This document shows, in pieces, positions 42,187-50,371 of a stretch of DNA of 64,000 nucleotides. The stretch is from Nocardioides sp. CER19. GTDB lineage: Bacteria > Actinomycetota > Actinomycetes > Propionibacteriales > Nocardioidaceae. Where the stretch lies: assembly GCF_029846275.1 (NCBI RefSeq), contig NZ_JARVWS010000004.1, positions 597,805-661,804 of the forward strand, read 5' to 3'. The notes below the pieces were generated by a model. It was not told the DNA's origin and did no database searches. It was given only the letters and a program-made list of their open reading frames with translations. The position numbers and the translations under genes were made by a program. How positions within the stretch are numbered: position 1 is the first letter of the stretch; each line of letters starts with the position of its first letter.

Positions 42187-42944
42187 TTCGTCCTGGGCTT
42201 CTTGTTCGGGTTGCCGGTCGCGCGTACGCCGGCCTTGCGCGGGTCGAACAGCTCGGCCGGTCGCGGCTCGCCACGCACGTCGGCGACGAGGTCGACGATC
42301 GCGTCCATGATCCGGTGCGTCGCCTCCGCGACGACCTGCACGGTGTGCTCCTGCTCGACCAGGTCGCGGAGGTCGACCGGGTCGCCGACCTTCATCCGGA
42401 CGGTCTTGCGCGGGAACGGGTGCGGCCGCTTGGAGTAGGCGGGCAGCAGCTGCTGCGCGCCCCACTGCCCGACCGGGATGACGGGGGCGCCGGTCGCGAG
42501 CGCGATGCGGGCCGCGCCCGACTTGCCGACCATCGGCCAGCCGGCCGGGTCCTTGGTGATCGAGCCCTCGACGTAGACGACGACGAGCTCGCCGGCGTTG
42601 ACCGCCTTGACCGCCTCATCGAACGCGCGCGCCCCGGCGCTCGAGCGCTCGACCGGGATCTGCCCGGCGGCGCGGAGGAACCGAGCCAGCCACTTGTTCT
42701 TGAACAGCCCCGACTTCGCGAGGTAGCGCGACTGCCGGCCGTAGTCCCACGAGAGGTGGGCCGCGGTCAGCGGGTCGATGTGCGACACGTGGTTGAGCGC
42801 GAGGATGCACCCGCCGGTCGCGGGGATCTTGTCGCCGCCCTCCCAGCGCTGCTTGGTCGTCGAGAGGAGGACCGGCTTGACGATCGCGACCGCGATCGCC
42901 CATGCCCAGCCGCGCTTGTGCCCCAGCTTCCGGTACTTGCCCAC
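42183..42944 (-). CDS. plsC: 1-acyl-sn-glycerol-3-phosphate acyltransferase
   Basis: 253 aa. Acyltransferase motif I NHVSHIDPLT, motif II region LARFLRAAGQIPVERSS, motif III YVEGSITKDPAGWPMVGKSG and motif IV APVIPVGQWG. Membrane-associated enzyme of phosphatidic-acid synthesis; coupled to gpsA. GTG start (VGKYRKLGHKRGW) with TAGCCT eight bases upstream and no ribosome site, thus likely leaderless. Confidence 0.92.
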   Translation of the reverse strand: MGKYRKLGHKRGWAWAIAVAIVKPVLLSTTKQRWEGGDKIPATGGCILALNHVSHIDPLTAAHLSWDYGRQSRYLAKSGLFKNKWLARFLRAAGQIPVERSSAGARAFDEAVKAVNAGELVVVYVEGSITKDPAGWPMVGKSGAARIALATGAPVIPVGQWGAQQLLPAYSKRPHPFPRKTVRMKVGDPVDLRDLVEQEHTVQVVAEATHRIMDAIVDLVADVRGEPRPAELFDPRKAGVRATGNPNKKPRTK

Positions 42945-42952
42945 GAGGAAGG

Positions 42953-42958
42953 AGGCTA
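42953..42958 (-). promoter_or_regulatory. Putative -10 box of the leaderless plsC-gpsA operon
   Basis: TAGCCT on the minus strand, eight bases before the GTG at 42944. Confidence 0.45.
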
Positions 42959-43008
42959 CCGGTCCCCTCGCGCGTTCCGCGTCAGCGTCACCTGGGAAGA
43001 TCGTCGCG

Positions 43009-43635
43009 ATGCCCACGCACGTCGTCCTGCTCCCCGTGAAGCCGCCAGCCCGCGGCAAGTCGCGCCTCTCCGAGCTCACCGACCCCGTACGCCGGCGGCT
43101 CGCCGAGGCCTTCGCCCTGGACACCGCCCAGGCCTGCCTCGACGCGACCTCCGTCGGCGCGGTCCTCGCGGTCACCGACGACGCCGGCTTCTCGGCCGAC
43201 CTGACGGCGCTCGGCTGCGTCGCGATCCCCGACGGCGTCAGCGACGACCTCAACGGCACGCTCGTCCAGGCGGCCGCCGAGGCCGCCCGGCGGTGGCCGG
43301 ACCTCGTCCCCGTCGCGCTCACCGGCGACCTGCCCGCCCTGCGCGCGGCCGACCTCGACGCGGCCCTGTCGGCGGTCCCGGCCGGCCGGCCGGCGTACGT
43401 CTCGGATGCGGAGGGCGTCGGGACGACGCTCTACACCGCCGCGGTCCGGGAGTTCTCGCCGCGCTTCGGCGACGGCTCGCGGGCCGCGCACGACGACGCG
43501 GGCGCCCTGCCGGTGGCCGGGAGCCTGGCAACGCTGCGGCGCGACGTCGACGCGCTGGGCGACCTCCGAGCGGCGATCGCGCTCGGGCTCGGGCCGCGCA
43601 CGGCGGCGGTCGTCGCCGACCTCGACCTCCCCTGA
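43009..43635 (+). CDS. fbiD: Phosphoenolpyruvate (2-phospholactate) guanylyltransferase of F420 biosynthesis
   Basis: 208-aa MobA-like nucleotidyltransferase of the CofC/FbiD family. THVVLLPVKPPARGKSRLS, ALTGDLPALRAADLDAAL and GTTLYTAAVREFSPRFGDGSRAAH are diagnostic. Actinobacterial FbiD activates phosphoenolpyruvate with GTP for dehydro-F420-0; archaeal CofC uses 2-phospho-L-lactate. fbiA/fbiB/fbiC are not in the window. ATG start after GGAAGA. Convergent with hupB, with a perfect terminator hairpin between. Confidence 0.93.
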   Translation: MPTHVVLLPVKPPARGKSRLSELTDPVRRRLAEAFALDTAQACLDATSVGAVLAVTDDAGFSADLTALGCVAIPDGVSDDLNGTLVQAAAEAARRWPDLVPVALTGDLPALRAADLDAALSAVPAGRPAYVSDAEGVGTTLYTAAVREFSPRFGDGSRAAHDDAGALPVAGSLATLRRDVDALGDLRAAIALGLGPRTAAVVADLDLP

Positions 43636-43640
43636 GAGAC

Positions 43641-43677
43641 GCCGAGCGGGCCGCCTCGACGAGGCGGCCCGCTCGGC
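43641..43677. terminator. Bidirectional terminator between fbiD and hupB
   Basis: Perfect 17-bp arms GCCGAGCGGGCCGCCTC / GAGGCGGCCCGCTCGGC with a three-base GAC loop, between two convergent stop codons. Confidence 0.85.
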
Positions 43678-43686
43678 GATCAGGAG

Positions 43687-44409
43687 TCAGGACTTCTTGG
43701 CCGCAGCCTTCTTCGAGGCCGGTGCCTTCTTGGTCGTCGATGTCTTCGCGGTCGACGTCTTGGCGGTCGACGTCTTGGCGGTCGACGTCTTCTTGGCGGC
43801 CGACGTCTTCGACGGTGACGACTTCGACGGCGTCGCCTTCGAGGCCGCTGCCTTCGTCGGGGCTGCCTTCTTGCTGGCCGCGCCCTTCGTCGAGGCGGTC
43901 TTGGTCGACGCGCTCTTCGAGGCGGCCTTGGCGGGCGCCTTCTTCGCCGAGGCGGTGCTCGCAGTGGACTTCGCCGGCGACGACTTCTTGGCGGCTGCCG
44001 ACTTGGTGGTCGTGGTCCGCTGGGAGGCCGACTTCTTGCCGGCCGGCGTGTGGCTGGCGGCGACCTTCACCGGCGGCGCCGACGCTGCCTTCTTGCCGGG
44101 CAGGGTGGGCAGGGCCAGCTTGGGCAGCTTCTTGACGCCGGAGACGACGTTCTTCAGGTCCGCGCCGGCGCTGAACTTGGGGACTGACGTCTTCTTCGTC
44201 TTGATCTGCTCGCCGGTCTGCGGGTTGCGGACCATGCGGGCGGGCCGGACTCGCTTCTCGAACGAGCCGAACCCGGTGATGGCGACCTTCTCCCCGCGAG
44301 CGACCTCGCGGGTGATGGTGTCGAGCACGGACTCGAGCGCATGTGCTGCGGCCTTCTTGTTGCCGTCGAAGCGCGCGGCAAGCGCGTCGATGAGCTGGGA
44401 CTTGTTCAC
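43687..44409 (-). CDS. hupB: HU-type nucleoid protein with long Lys/Ala/Ser tail
   Basis: 240 aa. Residues 1-90 are an HU domain: NKSQLIDALAARFDGNKKAAAHALESVLDTI, GSFEKRVRPARMVRNPQTGEQI with the DNA-binding arm, and KFSAGADLKNVV. Residues from about 100 on are low-complexity KKAA/KTSTA repeats resembling histone H1 tails, as in mycobacterial HupB. It compacts DNA and probably caps the nucleoid under stress. GTG start with GGAAAGG upstream. A 15-bp tandem repeat encodes KTSTA near the C terminus. Syntenic with hupB-leuD-leuC of M. tuberculosis. Confidence 0.95.
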   Translation of the reverse strand: MNKSQLIDALAARFDGNKKAAAHALESVLDTITREVARGEKVAITGFGSFEKRVRPARMVRNPQTGEQIKTKKTSVPKFSAGADLKNVVSGVKKLPKLALPTLPGKKAASAPPVKVAASHTPAGKKSASQRTTTTKSAAAKKSSPAKSTASTASAKKAPAKAASKSASTKTASTKGAASKKAAPTKAAASKATPSKSSPSKTSAAKKTSTAKTSTAKTSTAKTSTTKKAPASKKAAAKKS

Positions 44410-44540
44410 GATCGGCCTTTCCGTACGAGCTCGCAAGCCGGGCCTGCTGCCCGACGTCATAGATCGCACGCTAATGAGGAGTGCCCACCTCCGACACCAT
44501 CACGCGCGTGTCGGCCGCCGAAATCTCCCTCGAACGCGGA

Positions 44541-44575
44541 AAAGTGCCGGCTCCCGAGGCGGGAGCCGGCACTTT
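44541..44575 (-). terminator. Rho-independent terminator of leuCD
   Basis: Perfect 15-bp arms AAAGTGCCGGCTCCC / GGGAGCCGGCACTTT with a five-base loop, 18 bp after the leuD stop; the minus-strand transcript ends in a U-run. Confidence 0.85.
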
Positions 44576-44592
44576 CGCCGAGCAGGGTGCGG

Positions 44593-45186
44593 TCAGAGGG
44601 TGGCCGGCTTCCACGCCGGCCGCGAGCCCTCGTACGTCGCGATGTCGGACTCGTGCGAGAGGGTGATGCCGATGTCGTCGAGTCCCTCGAGCAGTCGCCA
44701 GCGGGTGTAGTCGTCGATGTCGAACGAGTCGGCGACCTCGCCCCCGGGGGTCGTCACGGTCTTCGCGTCGAGGTCGACGGTGATCTGCCCGCCGGGGTTG
44801 TCGTCGAGGTAGTCCCACAGCGCCTGGACGACCTTCTCGTCGACGAGCGCGGTCAGCAGCCCGGCCTTGCCGGAGTTGCCGCGGAAGATGTCGCCGAAGC
44901 GGCTGGAGATGACCACCTTGAAGCCGTAGTTCTGCAGCGCCCAGACGGCGTGCTCGCGGGACGACCCGGTGCCGAAGTCGGGGCCGGCGACGAGGACGGT
45001 ACCGGCGCTGTAGATCGGGTTGTTGAGCACGAACTCCGGGTCGTTGCGCCACGCGGCGAAGAGCCCGTCCTCGAAGCCGGACCGGGTCACCCGCTTGAGG
45101 TAGACGGCCGGGATGATCTGGTCGGTGTCGACGTTGCTGCGCTTCAGCGGGACGCCGACGCCGGTGTGAGACGTGAACTTGTCCAT
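44593..45186 (-). CDS. leuD: 3-isopropylmalate dehydratase small subunit
   Basis: 197 aa; with LeuC isomerises 2- to 3-isopropylmalate in leucine synthesis. SNVDTDQIIPAVYLKRVTRSGFEDGLF, the swivel-domain AGPDFGTGSSREHAVWALQNYGFKVVIS, and ISSRFGDIFRGNSGKAGLL are typical. ATG start with a weak GAAAAGAG site. Separated from leuC by 61 bp, most of which is a palindromic repeat. Confidence 0.97.
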   Translation of the reverse strand: MDKFTSHTGVGVPLKRSNVDTDQIIPAVYLKRVTRSGFEDGLFAAWRNDPEFVLNNPIYSAGTVLVAGPDFGTGSSREHAVWALQNYGFKVVISSRFGDIFRGNSGKAGLLTALVDEKVVQALWDYLDDNPGGQITVDLDAKTVTTPGGEVADSFDIDDYTRWRLLEGLDDIGITLSHESDIATYEGSRPAWKPATL

Positions 45187-45202
45187 CTTTGCTCTTTTCG
45201 TA

Positions 45203-45243
45203 GGTCGAGTGGCCGCCGAGGAACGAGGCGGCCTATCGAGACC
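45203..45243. repeat. 41-bp palindromic repeat between leuC and leuD, relative of the mutM insert
   Basis: Begins GGTCGAGTGG and ends TATCGAGACC, matching the inner and outer borders of the 96-bp element in mutM. Inner arms GGCCGCC / GGCGGCC form a hairpin inside the leuCD transcript. Confidence 0.75.
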
Positions 45244-45247
45244 GGGA

Positions 45248-46666
45248 TCAGGCGTCGGCGCCGACGGGCGCGAGGTCGGCGGGCGAGGAGAGGGTGCCGC
45301 GCACGGCGGTCGCCGCTGCGACGAGCGGGGAGACCAGGTGGGTGCGGCCACCCTTGCCCTGGCGGCCCTCGAAGTTGCGGTTGGACGTCGAGGCCGAGCG
45401 CTCGCCCGGCTCGAGGGTGTCGGGATTCATGCCCAGGCACATGGAGCAGCCCGCACCGCGCCACTCGCCGCCGGCCTCCTTGAAGATCACGTCGAGGCCC
45501 TCGTCCTGCGCCTGCAGGCGGACCTTGACCGAGCCCGGTACGACGAGCAGGCGGGTGTGCTCGTCGACCTTGCGGCCCTCGAGCACCGCGGCCGCGGCGC
45601 GCAGGTCCTCGATGCGGCCGTTGGTGCAGGAACCGATGAAGACGGTGTCGACCTTGATGTCGCGCAGCGGCGTACCCGCCTCCAGGCCCATGTAGGCGAG
45701 CGCCTTCTCGGCGGCGACGCGGTCCTGCGGGTTGTCGAAGTCCTCCGGCGCCGGCACGGCCGCGCCCAGCGGCGCACCCTGCCCGGGGTTGGTGCCCCAC
45801 GTGACGAACGGGGTGACCTCGGCGGCGTCGAGCACGAGCTCGCGGTCGAAGACGGCGTCCTCGTCGGTGACGAGCGTCTTCCAGTGCGCGACCGCGGCGT
45901 CCCAGTCGGCGCCCTTCGGCGCCTCCGGGCGGCCCTCGATGTAGTCGAACGTCGTCTGGTCCGGCGCGATGAGGCCGGCCTTGGCGCCCCACTCGATCGA
46001 CATGTTGCAGATCGTCATGCGGGCCTCCATCGAGAGCTCGCGGATCGCCTGCCCGCGGTACTCGACGATGTAGCCCTGGCCGCCGCCGGTGCCGGTCTTG
46101 GCGATCAGCGTGAGGATGAGGTCCTTGGCGGAGACACCCTCGGGCAGCGAGCCGTTGACGGTGACGGCCATGGTCTTCGGCTTGGCCTGCGGCAGGGTCT
46201 GGGTCGCGAGCACGTGCTCGACCTCGGAGGTGCCGATGCCGAACGCGATCGCGCCGAACGCACCGTGGGTGCTGGTGTGCGAGTCGCCGCAGACGATGGT
46301 CATGCCCGGCTGGGTCAGGCCGAGCTGCGGGCCGACGACGTGGACGATGCCCTGGTTCTCGTCACCCAGCGGGTGGAGGCGTACGCCGAACTCCGCGGCG
46401 TTCTTGCGCAGCGTCTCGACCTGGGTGCGGCTGACCGGGTCGGCGATCGGCTTGTCCCAGTCGACGGTCGGGACGTTGTGGTCCTCGGTGGCCAGGGTCA
46501 GGTCGGGCCGACGTACGGGCCGTCCGGCGAGGCGGAGGCCGTCGAAGGCCTGCGGGCTGGTCACCTCGTGGATGAGGTGGAGGTCGATGTAGAGCAGGTC
46601 CGGCTCACCGGGGGTCGACCGGACGACGTGCTCGTCCCACACCTTCTCCGACAGGGTCCTGCCCAT
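45248..46666 (-). CDS. leuC: 3-isopropylmalate dehydratase large subunit
   Basis: 472 aa aconitase-family [4Fe-4S] enzyme. The iron-sulfur cysteines are Cys in FIGSCTNGRIEDL and GAGCSMCLGMNPD; CGDSHTSTHGAFGAIAFGIGTSEVEHV and SNRNFEGRQGKGG are conserved. ATG with a textbook AAGGAG site six bases upstream. Divergent from an IclR-type regulator; the shared region has a TCCCAC-AAA-GTGAGA palindrome. Confidence 0.97.
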   Translation of the reverse strand: MGRTLSEKVWDEHVVRSTPGEPDLLYIDLHLIHEVTSPQAFDGLRLAGRPVRRPDLTLATEDHNVPTVDWDKPIADPVSRTQVETLRKNAAEFGVRLHPLGDENQGIVHVVGPQLGLTQPGMTIVCGDSHTSTHGAFGAIAFGIGTSEVEHVLATQTLPQAKPKTMAVTVNGSLPEGVSAKDLILTLIAKTGTGGGQGYIVEYRGQAIRELSMEARMTICNMSIEWGAKAGLIAPDQTTFDYIEGRPEAPKGADWDAAVAHWKTLVTDEDAVFDRELVLDAAEVTPFVTWGTNPGQGAPLGAAVPAPEDFDNPQDRVAAEKALAYMGLEAGTPLRDIKVDTVFIGSCTNGRIEDLRAAAAVLEGRKVDEHTRLLVVPGSVKVRLQAQDEGLDVIFKEAGGEWRGAGCSMCLGMNPDTLEPGERSASTSNRNFEGRQGKGGRTHLVSPLVAAATAVRGTLSSPADLAPVGADA

Positions 46667-46736
46667 CACGATCTCCTTCATCTCAGCGGTCGTCGTCGAC
46701 CGCCTTCCAGCGTGCCCTTCGGAGCCTACGCTTGCA

Positions 46737-46760
46737 TCCCACAAAGTGAGATATTAGTCT
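46737..46760. promoter_or_regulatory. Putative NdgR/LtbR operator and ndgR -10 box
   Basis: TCCCAC-AAA-GTGAGA (5 of 6 arm positions paired) at 46737-46751, followed by TAGTCT (46755-46760), which ends six bases before the regulator's ATG. The palindrome would cover the -35/-10 spacer, fitting autorepression and control of leuCD. Confidence 0.6.
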
Positions 46761-46766
46761 TGCATT

Positions 46767-47486
46767 ATGGACAACGGCAGCGGCGTAGGCGTTCTCGACA
46801 AGGCGGCTCTGGTGCTCACCGCGCTGGAGTCGGGCCCGGCGACACTCGCCGGTCTCGTCTCCGCGACGGGGCTCGCCCGACCGACCGCGCACCGTCTCGC
46901 CGTCGCCCTCGAGCACCACCGCCTCGTCGCCCGCGACATGCAGGGCCGCTTCGTGCTCGGGCCGCGGCTGGCCGAGCTCTCCGCGGCCGCCGGCGAGGAC
47001 CGCCTGCTGGCGACGGCCGGCCCGGTGCTGGCCCGGCTGCGCGACATCACCGGCGAGTCCGCCCAGCTCTGGCGCCGGCAGGGCGAGTCGCGTGTGTGCG
47101 TCGCCGCCGCCGAGCGCCCCTCCGGCCTGCGCGACACGATCCCGGTCGGGTCGCAGCTCACCATGCGGGCGGGTTCCGCCGCGCAGGTGCTGCTCGCCTG
47201 GGAGGACCCCGAGCGGATGCACCGCGGCCTGCAGAACGCCGCCTTCTCGGCCGCCGCCCTGTCCGGCATCCGCCGCCGTGGCTGGGCGCAGTCCGTCGGC
47301 GAGCGCGAGGCTGGCGTCGCCTCCGTGTCCGCCCCGGTCCGCTCCCCCGGCGGCAAGGTCATCGCGGCCGTGTCCGTGTCCGGCCCGCTCGAGCGGCTCT
47401 CCCGCCAGCCCGGCCGCATGCACGCCCCCGCGGTCCTCGCCGCCGCCGAGCGGCTGTCCGAGTCGCTGCGTCGCGCGGCGGAGTAG
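46767..47486 (+). CDS. ndgR: IclR-family regulator of leucine biosynthesis (NdgR/LtbR type)
   Basis: 239 aa. Winged helix-turn-helix at about residues 8-60 (LDKAALVLTALESGPATLAGLVSATGLARPTAHRLAVALEHHRLVARD), then the IclR effector domain with ERPSGLRDTIPVGSQLTMRAGSAAQVLLAW. Its position divergent from leuCD matches NdgR of Streptomyces and LtbR of corynebacteria, which regulate leuCD. Leaderless ATG start. Followed by three 84-bp palindromes. Confidence 0.9.
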   Translation: MDNGSGVGVLDKAALVLTALESGPATLAGLVSATGLARPTAHRLAVALEHHRLVARDMQGRFVLGPRLAELSAAAGEDRLLATAGPVLARLRDITGESAQLWRRQGESRVCVAAAERPSGLRDTIPVGSQLTMRAGSAAQVLLAWEDPERMHRGLQNAAFSAAALSGIRRRGWAQSVGEREAGVASVSAPVRSPGGKVIAAVSVSGPLERLSRQPGRMHAPAVLAAAERLSESLRRAAE

Positions 47487-47504
47487 GTGCGCGGCTGCTG
47501 GATG

Positions 47505-47794
47505 CCCATCGAGGTATGCAGCCGAACCACCACTACCCACGCGGAACTCCGCACGGGAAGTGCGCACATCCCTGCATACCTCGACGAACATGCGGGCCCG
47601 CTGAATGCCCATCGAGGTATGCAGCCGAACCACCACTACCCACGCGGAACTCCGCACGGGAAGTGCGCACTTTCCTGCATACCTCGACGAACATGCATGC
47701 CCGCTGAATGCCCATCGAGGTATGCAGCCCCACCACCACTACCCACGCGGAACTCCGCACGGGAAGTGCGCACTTCCCTGCATACCTCGACGAA
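47505..47794. repeat. Array of three 84-bp palindromic elements with exact 103-bp period
   Basis: Copies at 47505-47588, 47608-47691 and 47711-47794, separated by 19-bp near-identical spacers (CATGCRKGCCCGCTGAATG pattern). Each has a 13-bp perfect outer core TCGAGGTATGCAG and its complement, and the same GCGGA-AC-TCCGC centre as copies A/B at 33372 and 34580. These three differ from each other at only a few positions and form a distinct subfamily. They fill the only gene-free stretch over 300 bp, between the convergent ends of ndgR and the NUDIX gene. Confidence 0.93.
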
Positions 47795-47797
47795 CAC

Positions 47798-48337
47798 TCA
47801 CCCCAGCTTCCCCAGCGCCGCAGCGGCGTACGTCAGCGCCGCGAGCGTCTCGCCGTCGAGGATCTCTCCGCGGCCGACCATGGCCACGAGCTCGGGCCAC
47901 GGGACGGCCTCGGTGCCGACGATCCCCTCCTCGAGCATCTGGTCACCGCCGACAGCGGTCAGCCCGCGGGCCAGGTAGACGTAGCCCGGGGCGTCGGCGA
48001 CGCCATTGAGGGAGAACACCTCGCCGAGCAGCCGCCAGTCGGCGGCGACGTGGCCGGTCTCCTCGTGGAGCTCGCGACGGGCCGCGTCCAGCGGGTCCTC
48101 GCCGTCGGTGCCGCCGGCGGGGATCTCGAGGCTCTCGCGCCCCATGGTGTAGCGGTACATCCTGACCAGCAGCACCTCGCCGGCGTCGGTCACCGGCACG
48201 ACGAAGACGGCCGGGTTGCGGACCTCGACCACCCCGTAGATCCCGTCCCCGCCGTCCGGCCGGACGACGTCGTCCTCGCGGACACGGATCCAGCGGTTCT
48301 CGTAGACGGTGCGGGACGCGCGGGTCTGCCAGGACAT
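47798..48337 (-). CDS. NUDIX hydrolase, ADP-ribose pyrophosphatase-like
   Basis: 179 aa. NUDIX box GGTDGEDPLDAARRELHEETG (residues about 75-95) with the REXXEE core RELHEE and upstream substrate strand VLLVRMYRYTMGRESLEIPAG, the sequence seen in ADP-ribose pyrophosphatases. It would hydrolyse nucleoside-diphosphate-linked compounds in the cytosol. TAGCCT lies six bases before the ATG, suggesting a leaderless mRNA. Confidence 0.9.
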   Translation of the reverse strand: MSWQTRASRTVYENRWIRVREDDVVRPDGGDGIYGVVEVRNPAVFVVPVTDAGEVLLVRMYRYTMGRESLEIPAGGTDGEDPLDAARRELHEETGHVAADWRLLGEVFSLNGVADAPGYVYLARGLTAVGGDQMLEEGIVGTEAVPWPELVAMVGRGEILDGETLAALTYAAAALGKLG

Positions 48338-48343
48338 GGGCCC

Positions 48344-48349
48344 AGGCTA
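48344..48349 (-). promoter_or_regulatory. Putative -10 box of the leaderless NUDIX gene
   Basis: TAGCCT on the minus strand, then GGGCCC and the ATG at 48337. Confidence 0.5.
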
Positions 48350-48355
48350 GAAGCC

Positions 48356-48835
48356 CTAGAAGAGGGACTCGGTCTCCAGGTCGAGCAGGAGCTGCTTGCG
48401 CTCGAGGCCGCCGGCATAACCGGTCAGCGTGCCGTTGGCGCCGATGACGCGGTGGCACGGGATGACGATCGGGATCGGGTTGCGGCCGTTGGCGAGGCCG
48501 ACCGCGCGCGACGCCGCGTTGGTCATGCCGAGGCGGTGCGCGATCTCGCCGTACGTCGCCGTCTTGCCGAAGCCGACGACCAGGAGCTCCGCCCACACCC
48601 GCCGCTGGAACGGCGTCCCGTCGGGCGCGAGCGGGAGGTCGAACTCGGTGAGTTCGCCGGCGAAGTAGGCGCCCAGCTGACGTGCGCACTCGACGAGGAC
48701 CGGGTGGTCGTCGTCGCGGTCGCCGAGCGGGCGGCCGAGGGCCTCGCGGAACGGCGAGAACTCGATGGCCGTGATGGCGCCGTCGTGCTCGACGAGGCGC
48801 AGGTCGCCGATGGGCGACTCGATGACTGTCCACAT
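48356..48835 (-). CDS. ogt: Methylated-DNA--protein-cysteine methyltransferase
   Basis: 159 aa suicide enzyme that removes methyl groups from O6-methylguanine. Active-site IPIVIPCHRVIGANGTLTGYAGGLERK with the acceptor cysteine of PCHR; YGEIAHRLG helix binds DNA. ATG overlaps the stop of the ada-alkA gene by one base (TGATG), so the two repair activities are co-produced. Confidence 0.95.
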   Translation of the reverse strand: MWTVIESPIGDLRLVEHDGAITAIEFSPFREALGRPLGDRDDDHPVLVECARQLGAYFAGELTEFDLPLAPDGTPFQRRVWAELLVVGFGKTATYGEIAHRLGMTNAASRAVGLANGRNPIPIVIPCHRVIGANGTLTGYAGGLERKQLLLDLETESLF

Positions 48836-50304
48836 CAGGGGGTCTCCTCCAGATCGAGGTCGAGGCTGTGCCAGAGGTGCATGAGGGCGTAGGAGCGCCA
48901 GGGGCGCCACGCCTCCGGTTCAGGGGTGCCGCCGAGCCTGGCGAGGGCGCGGCGCACGCCGATGTCGGTCGGCAGGAAGACGTCGGGGTCTCCCAACGCC
49001 CGCAGGGCGATGTAGTCGGCGGTCCACGGGCCGATGCCGGGCAGCGCGACCAGCCGGGCACGTACGTCGCCTCGGTCGGCGCCCCGGTCGAGGGCGATGT
49101 CACCGTCGGCGAGCGCCGCGGCGAGGCCGGCGATCGCCCGACCGCGCGACCGTGGCATCGGCAGCGTCTCGGGGTCGACGGCCGCGAGCGTCTCCGCGCG
49201 CGGGAACAGGTGGGTCAGCCCGTCGACGTCGGTCTCCACCGGCTTGCCGTGGGCCTCGACGAGCCGGCCGAGCACGGTGCAGGCGCCGGCGACGCTGACC
49301 TGCTGGCCGACGACCGTCCGCACGGCGAGCTCGTCGCCGTCGACGTGTCCGGCGACCCGCAGGCCCGGCGTACGGCCGACCAGTCGCCCGAGCACGGGGT
49401 CGCCGCCGAGCTGCTCCCCCACGGCGACCGGGTCGCAGTCGGCGTCGAGCAGGCGGCGGGCCCGCTCGAGGGCGGCGGCCGTGTCGCGGAGGTCGGTGAG
49501 CCGGAAGGTCGCGTGCATGAACGCGGTCTGGCCGCGGTCGAGCGCGTCGGCCAGGTCGAGCCTGACCGAGCCCGGGCCGTGCGGCAGGTCGAGGGTGCGG
49601 GCGTACCACCCGTCGCCGGCGGTCTCGACGCCCGCGACCGCGTGCCCGGCGAGGAACGCGTGCAGGGCGCGCCCCGCGAACGGGGTCCGCACGGCCAGGC
49701 GCATCTCCACCGTGCCGGTGCCCGCGCCCGATCGGTGGGCATGGCCGCGGCGGCGGCGCAGCTCGCTCGGGGTCACGGCGTAGACCTCCCGCACGGTGTC
49801 GTTGAACTGCCGCACGCTGGCGAACCCGGCGGCGAACGCGACGTCGGCGAAGCCGAGGGCGGTTGTCTCGATGAGGACGCGCGCCGTCTGGGCGCGCCGC
49901 GCACGAGCGAGCGCGAGCGGTCCGGCGCCGAGCTCGGCGGTCAGCAGCCGGCTGAGGTGGCGCGGGGTGTAGCCGACCCGACGGGCCACCCCGTCGACGC
50001 CCTCCCGGTCGACCACGCCGTCGGCGATCAGCCGCATGGCACGGCCGGCGGCGGTGCCGGCGACGTCCCACTCCGGGCTGCCGGGGGTGGCGTCGGGGAG
50101 GCACCGCTTGCAGGCGCGGAAGCCGGCGGCCTGGGCGCTCGCGGCGCTCGGGTGGAACGTGACGTTGGCGAACGACGGGGTCCGTGCCGGGCACGACGGG
50201 CGGCAGTAGATCCCGGTCGTGCGTACGGCGGTGTAGAACGTGCCGTCGAAGCGACGGTCACGGCTCTGCACGGCCCGGTAGCACACCTGCGGATCAAGCG
50301 ACAT
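48835..50304 (-). CDS. alkA: Ada-type regulator fused to AlkA 3-methyladenine DNA glycosylase
   Basis: 489 aa, three parts. Residues 1-80: Ada metal-binding domain with CRPSCPARTPSFANV and the second Cys pair CKRCLPD; the methyl-phosphotriester acceptor cysteine is in this cluster. About 85-190: AraC-type helix-turn-helix (VARRVGYTPRHLSRLL, ALGFADVAFAAGFASVRQFND). About 200-489: AlkA glycosylase with the helix-hairpin-helix LPGIGPWTADYIALRALGDPDVF and catalytic Asp in that loop. It should sense alkylation, activate its own operon and excise alkylated bases. Operon with ogt. ATG follows AGGATGAAGG. Confidence 0.93.
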   Translation of the reverse strand: MSLDPQVCYRAVQSRDRRFDGTFYTAVRTTGIYCRPSCPARTPSFANVTFHPSAASAQAAGFRACKRCLPDATPGSPEWDVAGTAAGRAMRLIADGVVDREGVDGVARRVGYTPRHLSRLLTAELGAGPLALARARRAQTARVLIETTALGFADVAFAAGFASVRQFNDTVREVYAVTPSELRRRRGHAHRSGAGTGTVEMRLAVRTPFAGRALHAFLAGHAVAGVETAGDGWYARTLDLPHGPGSVRLDLADALDRGQTAFMHATFRLTDLRDTAAALERARRLLDADCDPVAVGEQLGGDPVLGRLVGRTPGLRVAGHVDGDELAVRTVVGQQVSVAGACTVLGRLVEAHGKPVETDVDGLTHLFPRAETLAAVDPETLPMPRSRGRAIAGLAAALADGDIALDRGADRGDVRARLVALPGIGPWTADYIALRALGDPDVFLPTDIGVRRALARLGGTPEPEAWRPWRSYALMHLWHSLDLDLEETP

Positions 50305-50371
50305 GCCTTCATCCTGCCCCACCGCGCCGACAGGATCTGGCGGGATTCGGACACGGCGGTTCAGGGGTGCG

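Noticed and set aside
47505..47794. CRISPR array
   Set aside because: The units are 84 bp and strongly palindromic, the 19-bp spacers are nearly identical, and no cas gene is nearby.
47487..48009. Short open frames repeating the peptide start MPIEVCSRTTTTHAEL
   Set aside because: They are translations of the 84-bp palindromic repeats and occur on both strands for that reason; no ribosome sites.
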